Below, piece after piece: positions 19,326-29,879 of a DNA stretch of 64,000 nt. Every line of letters begins with the position of its first letter. The first letter of the stretch is position 1. Below the pieces are notes generated by a model, which was not told the origin of the DNA, did no database searches, and saw only the letters and a program-made list of their open reading frames with translations. This DNA comes from Dipteris shenzhenensis (taxonomy: Eukaryota; Polypodiophyta; Polypodiopsida; Gleicheniales): the NCBI GenBank assembly GCA_047967505.1, contig CM106541.1. One strand, written 5' to 3'. Both the position numbers and the translations under genes were made by a program.

Positions 19326-19825
19326 CTCGGGGGGGTCCTCGGGGGGGTCACTATGTATGAACCCTCTATATCACGTGCGTTCGAGGCCTATTTGTAAAAT
19401 CCCTTATCTGTAAATTTTTCCTTAATAAAATGTACCCTTTTTCTATACAAAACTGTAAATTTTTTTACATTTCATTTTAAATGCTCCCTTATGTATATTA
19501 ATTTTTGAGAAATTTAGGAATTAAAAATATCCTTCTGTTGAACTCACGTGATAGGGTTACATATGATGAGTGACCCCCCCGAGGGGGGGTCACTCATCAT
19601 ATGTAACCCTATCACGTGAGTTCAACAGAAGGATTTTTTTAATATCTAAATTTAACAAAAGTTAATTTACATAAGGGAGTATTTAAAACAATTTTAAAAA
19701 AAATTTACAGATTTGTATAGAAAAAGGGTACATTTTATTAATGAAAAAATTACAGATAAGGGATTTTAGAAATATGCCTTGAACGCACGTGATATAGAGG
19801 GTTTATACATAGTGACCCCCCTGAG
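19326..19825 (+). mobile_element. MITE copy 2 (outer), split by MITE copy 3
   Basis: The outer element consists of 19326-19337 (CTCGGGGGGGTC) plus 19584/19592-19825, ending GACCCCCCTGAG. It is flanked by perfect 8-bp target duplications CCATCTTG (19318-19325 and 19826-19833). The interior carries only A/T-rich non-coding sequence. Confidence 0.95.
19338..19583 (-). mobile_element. MITE copy 3 (inner), inserted in the terminal repeat of copy 2
   Basis: This is a 246-bp element with terminal repeats CTCGGGGGGGTCACT and AGTGACCCCCCCGAG, inverted relative to the outer copy. It is flanked by 8-bp duplications GGGGGGTC (19330-19337 and 19584-19591) that are part of the outer element's terminal repeat. 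It has no coding capacity. Confidence 0.95.
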
Positions 19826-20362
19826 CCATCTTGCAAGTAATGTCATGATGCCATCTTGTGGGTTGTGATCTTGTGGTGCATGTTGAAATGCATGCACGGG
19901 AAAGCAAAACATGGGAAGGGTACAGTGCACGTGAAGGTGAGTGGGAAATGGTGAGGGCCATGTTTGTTCTCCATACCATTGTACAAACCATTAAGAGTTT
20001 GGTACCGAGTCAGGACTCGAGGTGAGCCCGAGGGGTCAAGCATGCCGACCCATGTAAAGGCCGCTAACCAGGAAGGAAACGTGGGCTGATCAAGACGTTG
20101 CGCGATGGACGTTCCTCGGGTCTTGGTGACCCGTGTGACTCTGAGGACCGAAGACCATGAAGCCTAAGGGCTTGCCCAGTGGGGCGTGGTACAGTGGGAT
20201 ATTCGACGGCCGGCCCGTGCCAGGGTCATGTTTGGCTAACGTTGTGCATAAGGGGATCGTGGTATCCGAACCGAGACATTAAGGGAGGTTAGGACTCGGC
20301 AAAGGGTCCGACGTGAGGTGCCACGACTTGGAGACTAAGTTCGAGACACTGATACCTTACAC

Positions 20363-20376
20363 TTGGTATCGGAGCA
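20363..20376 (+). other. Primer binding site of Retro-B, second copy
   Basis: CTTGGTATCGGAGC follows the LTR end directly. It has one change (A to G) from the first copy and from the initiator-tRNA complement. Confidence 0.8.
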
Positions 20377-20422
20377 AACCTCAAGGTGTCGCCAGCCTTC
20401 GAGGCAGATCCTGTACCGAGGT

Positions 20423-21616
20423 ATGGCATCACATAACGGGCGAAGTCAATCTTATGCACATGGGAAGGAGGTGATACTATGGGCGATGAGGAGTGGGAAG
20501 CCGGAGATGGAAGCCGCAGTGGACGTGATGAGGGCAATTCTAGAGTGGGTGAACGTGCTCATAAGCAAGGACATGGGGTACTTGGAATGGCTAGTGCAGC
20601 GGTATGACACCGAGGGTGAGACAGCTAGCTGGCGCCATGAGTTCATGGTTGTGTTCAAGCTGGTGATGGAGCTCTATGTGAAGAAGGAGTTGGAGAACGG
20701 CTCAGAGGAGTCTGAGAGCGAAACGAAGGAAGAAACGGCCAGTGATTTGGAGAGTGGCTCGGAGAGTGAAAGTGAAGATGAGGACTTGGAGGAGGAAAAA
20801 CGGCGTAGGTGGAGTGAGAGATGGTGGAAGGCTAGAGCAAAAAGGGGAAAGGCATGCCTGGTGGATTGCGGCAAATCGAACATGGAGGACTCGGATGGGT
20901 CGTACTTGGACGACGCATCGAAAGTCTCATGTGGGGAAGATGTGGATATGTGCTACCCATTAACTAGGGGAAACCCGTGTTCCTTGGGAGAGGCTTTGAA
21001 GCTAGGTGCGCATGGATTTGGAACGATGGCCAAAGAGACCAAAGGGATGACCAGTGGAGGCAGGGAATCGGAACTGTGTTGTGGGAGTGTGAGGTGCATC
21101 CTGAGTGAGACGACTGGCAAACGGGTGACTTGGGGTCCAACCGAGGTGATGGGTGGTGCAGAAGATGCGAGGCCCAAGATGGAGCGAAGCACAAGATGGA
21201 TGCAACTCGTGAGGAGTGCGGATGTGAAGAACAGCACAGCAAGCATGAGGCTCCAAGCGGATGGCATGGAAGGTGCGAAGCCCCGAGTGAACGGCATGGG
21301 AGGCATGAAGTGCGTAGTGAATGGCACGAAAGGCATGAGGTGTGGAGGCAGTGGCACAAGAGGCGCGTTGGTGAAGATAGGTGGCGCAAGAGGCGTGAAC
21401 CCTCGAGACGCTATAGGCATGGTGAAGACCAGAGGCACGATGACGGAGTCTAGAGGCATGAGAGGTGCGGTGACAGAGACGAGAGGCACGAGAGGCATGA
21501 AAGAAAAGAAGAGCAGTCCCATTGTATTAAAGTCAAATCAAATAAATGCTCAAGGTGAGGAGGCTGTGATGAGGAGCACAGGAGGTGCAAGTTCAAGACC
21601 AACGAAGGCGCGGTAG
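20423..21616 (+). CDS. Retro-B ORF1, gag-like protein (second copy)
   Basis: ATG at 20423 gives about 397 residues, the longest version of Retro-B ORF1. The first 140 residues align with the copy at 9252 (MRSGKPEMEAAVDVM, DMGYLEWLVQRYD). An acidic stretch follows (SESESEDEDLEEEKRRR). This copy keeps an extra segment (about residues 155-205, CLVDCGKSNMEDSDGSYLDD) absent from the first copy. It ends in Gly/Arg/Met repeats (GTRGALVKIGGARGV, ESRGMRGAVTETRGTRGM) on an underlying ~30-bp DNA repeat. No Cys-knuckle or pol domain is present, which makes Retro-B look non-autonomous. Confidence 0.6.
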   Translation: MASHNGRSQSYAHGKEVILWAMRSGKPEMEAAVDVMRAILEWVNVLISKDMGYLEWLVQRYDTEGETASWRHEFMVVFKLVMELYVKKELENGSEESESETKEETASDLESGSESESEDEDLEEEKRRRWSERWWKARAKRGKACLVDCGKSNMEDSDGSYLDDASKVSCGEDVDMCYPLTRGNPCSLGEALKLGAHGFGTMAKETKGMTSGGRESELCCGSVRCILSETTGKRVTWGPTEVMGGAEDARPKMERSTRWMQLVRSADVKNSTASMRLQADGMEGAKPRVNGMGGMKCVVNGTKGMRCGGSGTRGALVKIGGARGVNPRDAIGMVKTRGTMTESRGMRGAVTETRGTRGMKEKKSSPIVLKSNQINAQGEEAVMRSTGGASSRPTKAR

Positions 21617-21799
21617 GCACACGAGTGAAACAAGTAGGTGCATAAGGCACAAACAGTGGTAAGGGAGCACAGGTGATGGGTTCAGGCACACAAGGTGCAT
21701 GCAGTGGATAGGTGACCAAAAATGGCAAACAGGTGACAGGACAGGGAGGCACACAAGGTGCAAGAAATGGCGAACACTTTCAAGAGAGAGGTGCACAAG

Positions 21800-22419
21800 G
21801 CACAGTGGAGTGGCAAGTGGAGCCGTGGGATGAAGAAGAGGAATGGCACTAGGGCAAGGTCAAGAGAGCAATCAGAAGCCCGTGGCAACATAGAGGCATG
21901 TGCACAAGAGATGCCAAGCTGGAAAGGGAAAATGGCGAGGTGGAGAAGCATGGGGTGAAGACAAGAACAGGTGTAGGTCTAGGTAGACACAGAGGCATGA
22001 TGCGAAGTGAGGCCATAGCACAGAGGAGAAGTCATGAGGAGAAACAAGAAGAGAAGAACGTGGTGACGGCCAAGGGGATGAAGGGACGTGTGATGAGGAC
22101 AAGGCATGAAGAGGAAACGGCAGAAGGAGAAGAGGTTAAGGCAAGGCAAGGTAGAATGGTGGGAAGGATGAAGAGATGCATGCAAACGCTAAGGTTTCAG
22201 GGTGAAATGGCAAATGAAGAAGAGGGCAAGGTGAGGCAAAGAGGTGGAAGGACTTGTGCAAAACGAGTGAGGATGAGAAGAAGAGGATCAGGAAGAGAAG
22301 AAAATGGCGAAGCACGCAAGTCAAATTTTTCCAAAACGCAAAATTCTCTCTTGGATTATGCACGAATATTCCAAGTCAACGTGGTAAGACGCATGGAAAG
22401 AATGGAAGCAGTGCGTTAA
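21800..22419 (+). pseudogene. Retro-B ORF2 (second copy), one in-frame stop
   Basis: This aligns in one frame with 16558-17109 (VEWQVEPWDEEEEWH, GRMKRCMQTLRFQGEMANEE). It is broken by TAG at 21850-21852 where the first copy has TGG, a G-to-A change. The C-terminal part (KRVRMRRRGSGREENGE) extends past the end of the first copy. A related DNA segment recurs after element H at about 36656-36950. Confidence 0.5.
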
Positions 22420-22546
22420 TGTCATGATCTGACTGGAAGAGTCTAAACATGGGCTCGAAATCTTTTCCTCCTTGTTACTTGGGCTTATTGCATAAGCCCA
22501 AGACTGGGTTATGCATGAATATTCCAAGTCAACATATGAGAAGAAC

Positions 22547-22760
22547 CACTACAAGGCATAGGCCGTTTTTTGATGAAAATACTGACGTTTTTTACACTAA
22601 TTTTTTTACGAGCATAAACATCGTTATAAGCATCGGAAAAGAACAGTCGCTATAAAGCGTCGCTATGTAGCGATGCTAATAAACATCACTATATAGCGAC
22701 ACTGGTAAACGTCGCTATATAGTGACACTGGTAAATGTCGCTATATAGCGACAATTAACA
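22547..22760 (+). repeat. Left end and subterminal repeats of H
   Basis: The terminal CACTACAAGGC is followed from about 22630 by at least five copies of GTCGCTATATAGCGAC or one-base variants. The same arrangement in inverse is at the right end of G (28555-28810). Confidence 0.9.
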
Positions 22761-23044
22761 GAACTAAAAAAAAAGCATTAGTGGGACTAAACAGGGCCAT
22801 AGCAAGCCCTGTTTTGCCCCACTTTTTTTTTTTGTAATTATAAAAAAAAAGTTTTTTATTACAAAATTTCCCTTGCAAAAAGGATGATACAAAATCGCTC
22901 AAATGAAATGATCGAGCAACAAAATCATATACATGTCGAAGATATACAACATTGTTTGTTACAAAATTACCCTTTCGAAAAGGGTGATACAAAATTGCTC
23001 AAACGAGCTGATATACAAAATGATATACATGGCGAAGTATATGC

Positions 23045-23577
23045 AAACTACTACTACTCATTCAAATCGTCGTCGTCCTCCTCGTCTTGCTGGCCTAATC
23101 CTTGGTCCTCGTGAGCTGTGCCTATTTCTTGACCCTCTTCAGGTGCGCCTGATCCCTAGCCCTCGTGATCGCTCACCTTTAGTGATGGGATGCTCGAGCT
23201 TTGACCCTGAGTGAAACCATATTAATTGAAAATTAGATTGGAACTTAAAGAATAAAGCAATTTAAAATGTGAGATTACAAGTAGGAGTAGACTTATACCA
23301 TGTGAGCAGCCACCTTAGCCCAATTGACTGTCACTCCCATTGCCTCCTGCTCAATAAACCATGGCTTTGTTCCTATGCGAAATGTGCATCGTGTCTCTAC
23401 ATTTGTAAGAAGACGACCGATCGTAGCTTGCTGTGGATCCAATTTATGAGAGTTAGATAAAGTGCATGTAATATGTAGTAAAACAAATAGAACAATACAT
23501 TAAATGAGAAGAAGTAGACTTCCCACGGTTGCCTCGAACGCCAACCGTCTGCCTACACCACAGTGTGAAATACCTAC
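23045..23577 (-). pseudogene. Ptta/En-Spm-type gene of H, 3' exons
   Basis: On the minus strand this is the reverse counterpart of 27770-28286 in G. The exon around the G insertion reads HCGVGRRLAFEATV (compare HFGAGGWYAFEATV in G). Then come an intron with GTAAG start, an exon near 23300-23440, and an acidic last exon. The 5' part lies at 28811-29860, beyond nested element G. The break falls between the codons for DTVG and ISHCG, and the TAC target duplication flanks G. Confidence 0.75.
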
Positions 23578-23654
23578 CACTACTACACACGGATCCTATT
23601 GCGACGTTTACGTACCGACGTTTAGTGCTCGCTTAGAGTTAATCGTCGGTATGA

Positions 23655-23790
23655 AAAGCGAGTTTCCTAAATCGTCGCTATATAGCGACATTTGCTAAAA
23701 GTCGCTATATAGCGACTTTTAAGTGTCACTATATAGCGACACTGATATACAAATTTATAGCGACGCTTTTCCAGAGAGGGTTTTTTTTTT
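23655..23790 (-). repeat. Subterminal repeats of G (TNP2 side)
   Basis: Four to five copies of GTCGCTATATAGCGAC or variants lie between the terminus and the 3' end of the TNP2 gene. The unit is palindromic, so orientation cannot be assigned copy by copy. Confidence 0.9.
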
Positions 23791-23936
23791 ATAGGCCTTA
23801 AAAGTTAGTTTTTTCCAATGACAAATTTTTTTAAATTTTCATACATGTTTGAGCTCATAGAGAATAAAAAAATGAGAGCATGTACATCAAGCCTTTGAAG
23901 CTCATATATTCATTTCCAAGTTTGAGATGAGAAAAA

Positions 23937-26900
23937 TCAAATAAGAGCATTTACATCAACTGTTTCATCTTGAGCCAAGTCTAAGGCGCCAAACAAGTCT
24001 ATCTCTAACTCTATACCGAGTTGATCTCCTATATCATCATCGTACTCTAGCATCGTACGTTCACCTAAAAGTATTTGATCATCTTCTTCAATAAAGCTTA
24101 AGTGTGGTGATTCTTGATGATTGTTGTCTTCTTCCTCAATATCATGATCTCCATCCTCCTCCCGTGCGATGTCATTATGTGCATCTTCCTCTTGGCTCAT
24201 ATGGTGATCTACATCTTCTTCACTAGATTAATCAATTGAATCCGGCATTGGTAGTGGCATCTCCATATCCACATCTTGATCTTCACAAATTTGCTTACTT
24301 CGTGGTGCAACTTGGATCACATACCACCATCTTGGATCAGAATGATCCGGATGAAAAACCACCTATATTGAAGATGGGTGCCAAATGTCGTCAATTATAT
24401 ATATGAAATTATGCTCAAGTACATGTATCAATGGACTTTAAAAATGAAAGCTTCGACTAATTAAATCATTAGTATGCACCTGCTCACAGTGCTCAGGATG
24501 AACAAAAGTATCACTTTCATCCGTCCAATGTTTGGTGGAGTCTATTGCAAAGAGACCGCTACTATCTTTTCTCACTATCGCATGGGGACCATTGTAAGTA
24601 GTTCTAAACCATTTTACATCAAGAATGAAAATAATAAATCGTCTGAAATCAATTTCATAGATGTCGCATATGGTTCCACAATAATCCAACTATGAGGAGA
24701 GAAGATTGGTATCTAAAGCACTTGCTCGGCTATCTTGTGTGAAGTTAGCCATGACTCCACAATCATACGTGACTCTCTTTGAATCGATGCGTTCCACACG
24801 AAAATGTCGTCCATATGACCATAATGCACTGTACTTTTTGTACTATAAAAGAGCATCATTAAAACAATGAAGATGCATCTATTTTATACATATATTGCCA
24901 CAAATAATTACTTAATTACGTCAAGAGGTAAGAAACTTACATGCACCATACATCCAGATGATAACTCTCGCTCGCGCTCGTTTATTGTCTCTCCATCACA
25001 TTAGGCTTTACGTAGAGCCAGTTGTAACCAATCAAGTGACATGTGAGTAGGGAGAAGAGCCAGATCCTGTGGATATGGTTGTGATCGCCTATACATTACT
25101 TTGAATCTCGTCCTTGCATTTATTCTTTCTACTTTGGCCACTTCATATCTCTCAATCCACTTCTATGTCTCAGGGCTATTGAGGATACAAAACTTATTGA
25201 ATTTCTCCATTTGCTCTTCGCTCATCTTTCTTTCAATCCCTTTTCCTTGGGGAACCTCGCCAACGATGCGATCATCATCCTTGTTGTGCCAAGCTTGTGG
25301 CATATCAGGATCCGTGGATGCAAGAAACTTTGTGATATATACTAATGACTCTTGCACAAGCCATCCCTCTGCCATGCTTGCTTCCGGTCTTGCTCTTTGT
25401 CTTACAAACCCCTTTAAAGTTTTCATAAACCGCTCGAGAAAAAACACCCATCGACTATGAACGATACCTGCTATAGCCACCTCATCAACTATGTGCACAA
25501 GCAAGTGGAGTTGAGTTGTCATAATGCTCAAGGGAAAGTGCTTCTCAAGCAAGCATACAGCTTCGATGGATTCCACCCTAACCTTCTCGATGCTCGATAT
25601 AGAGATCTCTTTTTGAGATATCCACCTATTTCACATGTCCATGCATATGTAAGATATTTGAGATATCCACCTATTTCACATGTCCATGAAGAAATTACAT
25701 AATGCGATTTGATAGTAAGCATGCCTCACAATACCACAGATCTTGAATATAGCATTTCTAACATCTTCTTGTAAGCACCCTTTTATTGTAATTGGGAGGA
25801 TGAACTATCAAAGCAACAATGAAGTCATGTCAACAATATAACATAATAATAATTACGCTAACGCATCACGATTATCAGTACACTAATTCTACTTACAATA
25901 CCTGTAAGACCTTGTGCCAATCATGGGACTTGAGCCCACTAAGCTTATTGTCCTTCGAAAATGCTCCTTTCAAGCAACGCATGTACCCTGTCGATGTTTG
26001 AAAAGAGGCAAATTATGTCTGCCTTGACCGCTGCCTCCTCCCTCATAGAGAGGATCCACGTTGCTTTCGGGAGGACAATTCTTTCCGAAGCATGCACTTG
26101 GGGCCACAAACGAGACATCCTATTCATAGAACGCAAGTCTTCTCGCACTCCTCTCGAGTTCTTGGAACCAACCAAGTGTGCCCAAATAGTAGCCTCCACA
26201 TTCTTGAAGATATGCATGGGATCCAAGAGATGATTGATTTGTAACTAACCCCAATAAGGAAGCTCGTGAAAGATCGATAGCCTCTTCATACCAAGAGAAG
26301 GTTCCTCTCCATTCACCCTCCATGCTTGAATCCAGTCATTGCCTTCAAATATGATGGTGGTGGATCAAGCTGACCTCCACGTGCGAGATGGTCGAGCGGA
26401 AGGTATCGAGCATGACCTTCATAAATATTTTTCCTCATATGTTTGGAGCAACGTGCAAGTGATTTTAGAGCCGGCCACAAACAGGACAAGCATGGTACCC
26501 ACTTGTAACAAGTCCTGCACGCATCCATGAATGTGTTAGTAAAAGACATGATGCATGCAAAAGAGAGTCAAAAAAGCATAATCCCTCATTGTACATGTAA
26601 AGACACAACCACGTACCTACGCACTCTCCATATCCTGGGTAGTCATGCATGGTCCACATCAAGATACCCCTGACCAAAATATCATTGGTATGTCTAGGAG
26701 CTCTGGAAATATCAAAGACCTGCACTCCTCTCCATAATATCTGTAACTCCTCTATCAAAGGTGCCATGTACACGTCCATGTTTTTTGCCTTATACTTTCC
26801 TGGCACAAGTAGTGCAAGCATGAGGTGTCCCTTTTTTATTGTTAGCCATGGAGGGATATTGTAATTCACCACGACTATGGGCCATGTCGACCAAGATGTC

Positions 26901-27290
26901 GAGCGTAACCCGAAAGGATTCACACCGTCCATGGCTAGCCCAAGATGTAAGTTGCGTGGCTCCCTCACAAAGTCTGGCCACTGATTATCTATGTGCTTGC
27001 AAGCTACACAATCTGCAGGAATCCTCAATGTGTCATCAGTGGACCGATGAGATGCATGCCATGTCATCAACTCCGCTATGGATTTGCATCGGAACATGTG
27101 TTGTATTCTTGCAATGATGGGAAAGTGTCTCAAGACCTTTACCGGTATCCGCTCACCCTGCAAGTCATCTCTATATCGTTGTTCCCCACACTTTGGACAA
27201 CTAGCCAAATCTCCATGCTCACGACGAAAGAGAATACAATCATTACGGTAAGCATGGATGGTATCATAATCCATACCCACTGCTACTCCT
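23937..27290 (-). pseudogene. TNP2-type CACTA transposase of G, 5'-truncated
   Basis: Minus-strand order: TNP2 catalytic domain (27280-26465) with a zinc-ribbon-like CPKCGEQRY, the first-Asp motif LAMDGVNPFGL and the second-Asp motif MHDYPGYGECVGTW followed by HACPVCG; a continuation (26226-25945, HVNAS/WILSMREEAAVKAD); DUF4218 (25576-25163, EAVCLLEKHFPLSIMTTQL and FLERFMKTLKGFVRQ); DUF4216 (24689-24438, LDVKWFRTTYNGP); and an acidic tail ending at 23937. The gaps fit introns. The protein would cut and join element ends in the nucleus. The gene begins only at MGMDYDTIHAY: upstream exons and promoter are deleted and fused to the Ptta-type gene near 27288, so it is not expected to be expressed normally. 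Confidence 0.85.
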
Positions 27291-28286
27291 CACTCCGGAA
27301 GCGCTCGCGTAGCTTCCACTCCTTCTGACTCTGCTACCGTCAATCCTCCTTACTCATCAGGGGATCTCTCCTATCAAATCACAGCTACCGGAGAGATAAT
27401 AGAAGATAGAAAGGGCAAAGCAGTGATGGCCGCCATGAGGAGGTTGATGAGTCATCACTTCAAGAGCGGCATAAATACCGATTGGCGGTTTCAAGATGCC
27501 CAAAAGAAGCAGGCGCCGGTCATCGATGAGTTAAAACAAAGATACCCTAATCCGCCAAATGTGGAGTTTAATGATGATTATATGCGAGAGCGCATGGGTT
27601 TGGTCTTGAAGCATCGTAGATCAACCTTGCATACTTCCATCACAAAGGGGTTGGCTAAACCCAGCTGGGTAGACAAAGCTGATTGGAAGTACTTCAAGAA
27701 GCAACATAGAGACTATCCTGAATTGTTTGAGGGTCAGAGGAGGGCTGCAAAGAGACGGCTGGACATCGTAGGTACTTCGCACTTTGGTGCAGGCGGATGG
27801 TATGCGTTCGAGGCAACTGTGGTAAGTCTACTTCTTCTCATTTAATGTATTGTTCTATTTGTTTTACTACATATATTACATGCACTTTAGCTAACTCTAA
27901 CTCTCGTAAATTGGATCCACAGCAAGCTACGATGGGTCATCTTCCTACAGATGCAGAGACGCGATGCGCATTTCGGATAAGAACAAAGCTATGGTTCATT
28001 GAGCAAGAGGCAGTGGGAGCGACGGTCGATTGGGCTGAGGTGGCTGCTCGCACGGTATAAGTTTACTCCTACTTGTAATCTCACTTTTTAATTTAAGTTC
28101 CAATCTAATTTTTTATTTATATGGTTTACTCTTAGGGTCAAAGCTCAAGCGCCCCATCATCGGAGGCGAGCGATCAACAGGGCCAAGGATCAGATGTAGG
28201 TGGCGAGGACGAGGGAGAAGATGCAGGTGTCGAGGACCAAGGAACAGGCCAACAAGACGAGGATGATTCGGATTCGGATGAGTAGT
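27288..28286 (+). CDS. Ptta/En-Spm-type transposon protein of G (5' end possibly truncated)
   Basis: There are three exons: 27288-27821, 27923-28054 and 28136-28286, each with GT-AG boundaries. Exon 1 encodes RKGKAVMAAMRRLMSHHFKS, ELKQRYPNPPNVEFNDDYM and LVLKHRRSTLHTSITKGL, then ADWKYFKKQHRDYPELFEGQ. These are features I associate with the plant Ptta/En-Spm transposase family (Transposase_24), TnpA-like proteins thought to bind element ends. Exon 2 has RCAFRIRTKLWFIEQEAVG. Exon 3 is Ser/Gly/Asp-rich and ends DDSDSDE. All three exons are open and in phase. H's version (28811-29860, minus) extends further upstream, so the first exon here is cut by the internal deletion. Confidence 0.7.
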
Positions 28287-28554
28287 AGTGGTAGTAGCAT
28301 TTTGTATATCCGCTCGTTTGAGCAATTTTGTATCGCCCTTTCGAAAGGGTAATTTTGTTACAAACAATGTTGTATATGTCCGACATGTATATGCTTTTGT
28401 TGCTCATCATTTCACAAGAGCGATTTTGTATCACCCTTTTCGCAAGGGAAATTTTGTTATAAAAAAACTTTGTTTTGTAATTACAAAAAAAAAAGGATTA
28501 GTGAGGAAGCCCTATTTAGCCCCACTAACCCTTTTTTTTAAGTTCTATTAATCG

Positions 28555-28810
28555 TCGCTATATAGCGACGTTTACCAGTGTTGCTATATAGCGACGATTA
28601 ACAGTGTCACTATGAGGTCACTATATAGCGACGTTTCCAATGTTGCTATATAGCGACGTTTGCCAGTGTCGCTATATAGCGATGCTTTATAGCGACGGTC
28701 CTTTTTCGACACTTTTAGTGACACTTATAGCGACGTTTGCGCCCGTGAAAAAAAAAATTATGTAAAAAGCGTCGGTATTTTCATCGTAAAATGGCCTATG
28801 CCTTGTAGTG
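28555..28810 (+). repeat. Subterminal repeats and terminus of G (Ptta side)
   Basis: Six or more GTCGCTATATAGCGAC-type units are followed by the terminus CGTCGGTATTTTCATCG... GGCCTATGCCTTGTAGTG. The sequence outside (28300-28550) is an inverse match to 22770-22950 of H. Confidence 0.9.
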
Positions 28811-29860
28811 TACGGTGTCCAACCATCTCCTCCCAGCCCTCCTCTGACCCTCGAACATTTTGGGATGCTCCCTATTCTGCTTCTTGAAAAACTTCCAATC
28901 AGCTTTGTTTGCCCAACTGGGTTTAGCCATCCCCTTTGCGATGGAAGTACGCAAGGTTGATCTACGATGCTTCAAGACCAAACCCATGCACTCTAGCATA
29001 TAATTCTCATTGAACTCCCAATTTGGCGGGTTAGGGTATTTTTGTTTTAATTCATCGATGACCGCCTGCTTCTTTTGCTCATCTTGATACTGCCAATCAG
29101 TAGCAATGCCTCTCTTGAAGTGGTGGCTCATCAACCACCTCATGGTGGCCATCACTGCTTTGCCCTTTCTATCTTCTATTATCTCTTCGACAGCCATGAT
29201 TTGATAGGAGAGGTCCTCGATTGGGTAAGGAGGACTCATCGTAGTGGCAGAGTCAGAACAAGTGGAAGCTGTGCGAGCACTTCTGGAGCAAGGAGTAGCA
29301 GTGGGAGTAGGAGAGGGCAAGGGACCTGGCTGATACTATGTCTCGGGACCAAGTGGAGACCTATAGGGATGTGAGTGTGCTGAGTCATCTACATCTCCTG
29401 AGTCAGCACAACATAAGCGGCCCCTCCTACTCTTCCTTCCCTTACGATAGGCACGCGCAGGTGATGACCCCTCGGTCGAAGGGGCACAAGGGGACGGCTG
29501 GGTAGTAGGTCCAACTGTCGGTGTAGGAGAGGGAATTGTTGAGGTCCTCTGAGATAGCAGAGAGAAGATTCTCGCTGCCTCCTCATCGGTCATCTATGCT
29601 ACAAACTCGTCGAGACTCCCGACAAAGCCATGGGCTATTAGCAAAGGAGTTCCCCGAGGGGTGGTCACAGCGCTACGTCCGAGAGGAGTCCGGCCAGGGG
29701 TAGTCACAGGGGTAGGCTCTTGAGGTGTCACCTGAGAGGAATCAAAGTCCTCTAGAGCATAGAGATTGTGATGTCTCCTCTTGCGAAGCTGTCCATACAC
29801 GTCGGACGTGCGACGTGATCCCATGTCTAACGTAGACACAAACACGAAAACAAAAAACAA
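28811..29860 (-). pseudogene. Ptta/En-Spm-type gene of H, 5' part
   Basis: Minus strand: an N-terminal exon around 29830-29594 (MGSRRTSDVYGQLRKRRHH, with TTPGRTPLGRS repeats), a second segment (29593-29336, DEEAARIFSLLSQRTSTIP) and the conserved block 29200-28811 (GKAVMATMRWLMSHHFKR, LVLKHRRSTLRTSIAKGM, DWKFFKKQNREHPKMFEGQ) ending at the G insertion. It is colinear with 27288-27770 of G. It starts about 20 bases from the satellite, so its promoter must be in or near that repeat. The product is a candidate end-binding cofactor of TNP2. Confidence 0.75.
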
Positions 29861-29879
29861 AAAACAAACATAAGCATAG

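Larger units (their letters stand above)
19166..20362 (+). repeat. Retro-B LTR, second copy, with two nested MITEs
   Basis: The LTR resumes at ACTACTATATGCAGGATAG, lacking the first ~90 bases of the other copies. It is interrupted at 19326-19825 by MITEs and ends ACCTTACA at 20362. Outside the insertion it is about as similar to the first LTR as to the third. Confidence 0.85.
23578..28810 (-). mobile_element. CACTA family-1 element G, nested in H
   Basis: G begins CACTACTACACACGGATCC at 23578 and ends GGCCTATGCCTTGTAGTG at 28810. It is flanked by TAC (23575-23577 and 28811-28813). Removing it with one TAC restores a continuous Ptta-type frame in H that aligns with G's own copy of that gene. 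It lies in opposite orientation to H. It is 5.2 kb and lacks the central satellite, the TNP2 promoter and the TNP2 5' exons that H keeps, so it is an internal-deletion derivative. Confidence 0.95.

Noticed and set aside
20953-21522. Minus-strand ORF of 189 codons opposite Retro-B ORF1
   Set aside because: It is a shadow of the Gly/Arg/Met repeats on the plus strand and is not conserved as a frame in the first copy.
22547-28810. A single foldback element with 1-kb inverted repeats
   Set aside because: The long inverted repeats are ends of two separate CACTA elements of opposite orientation, shown by the TAC and AAC duplications.
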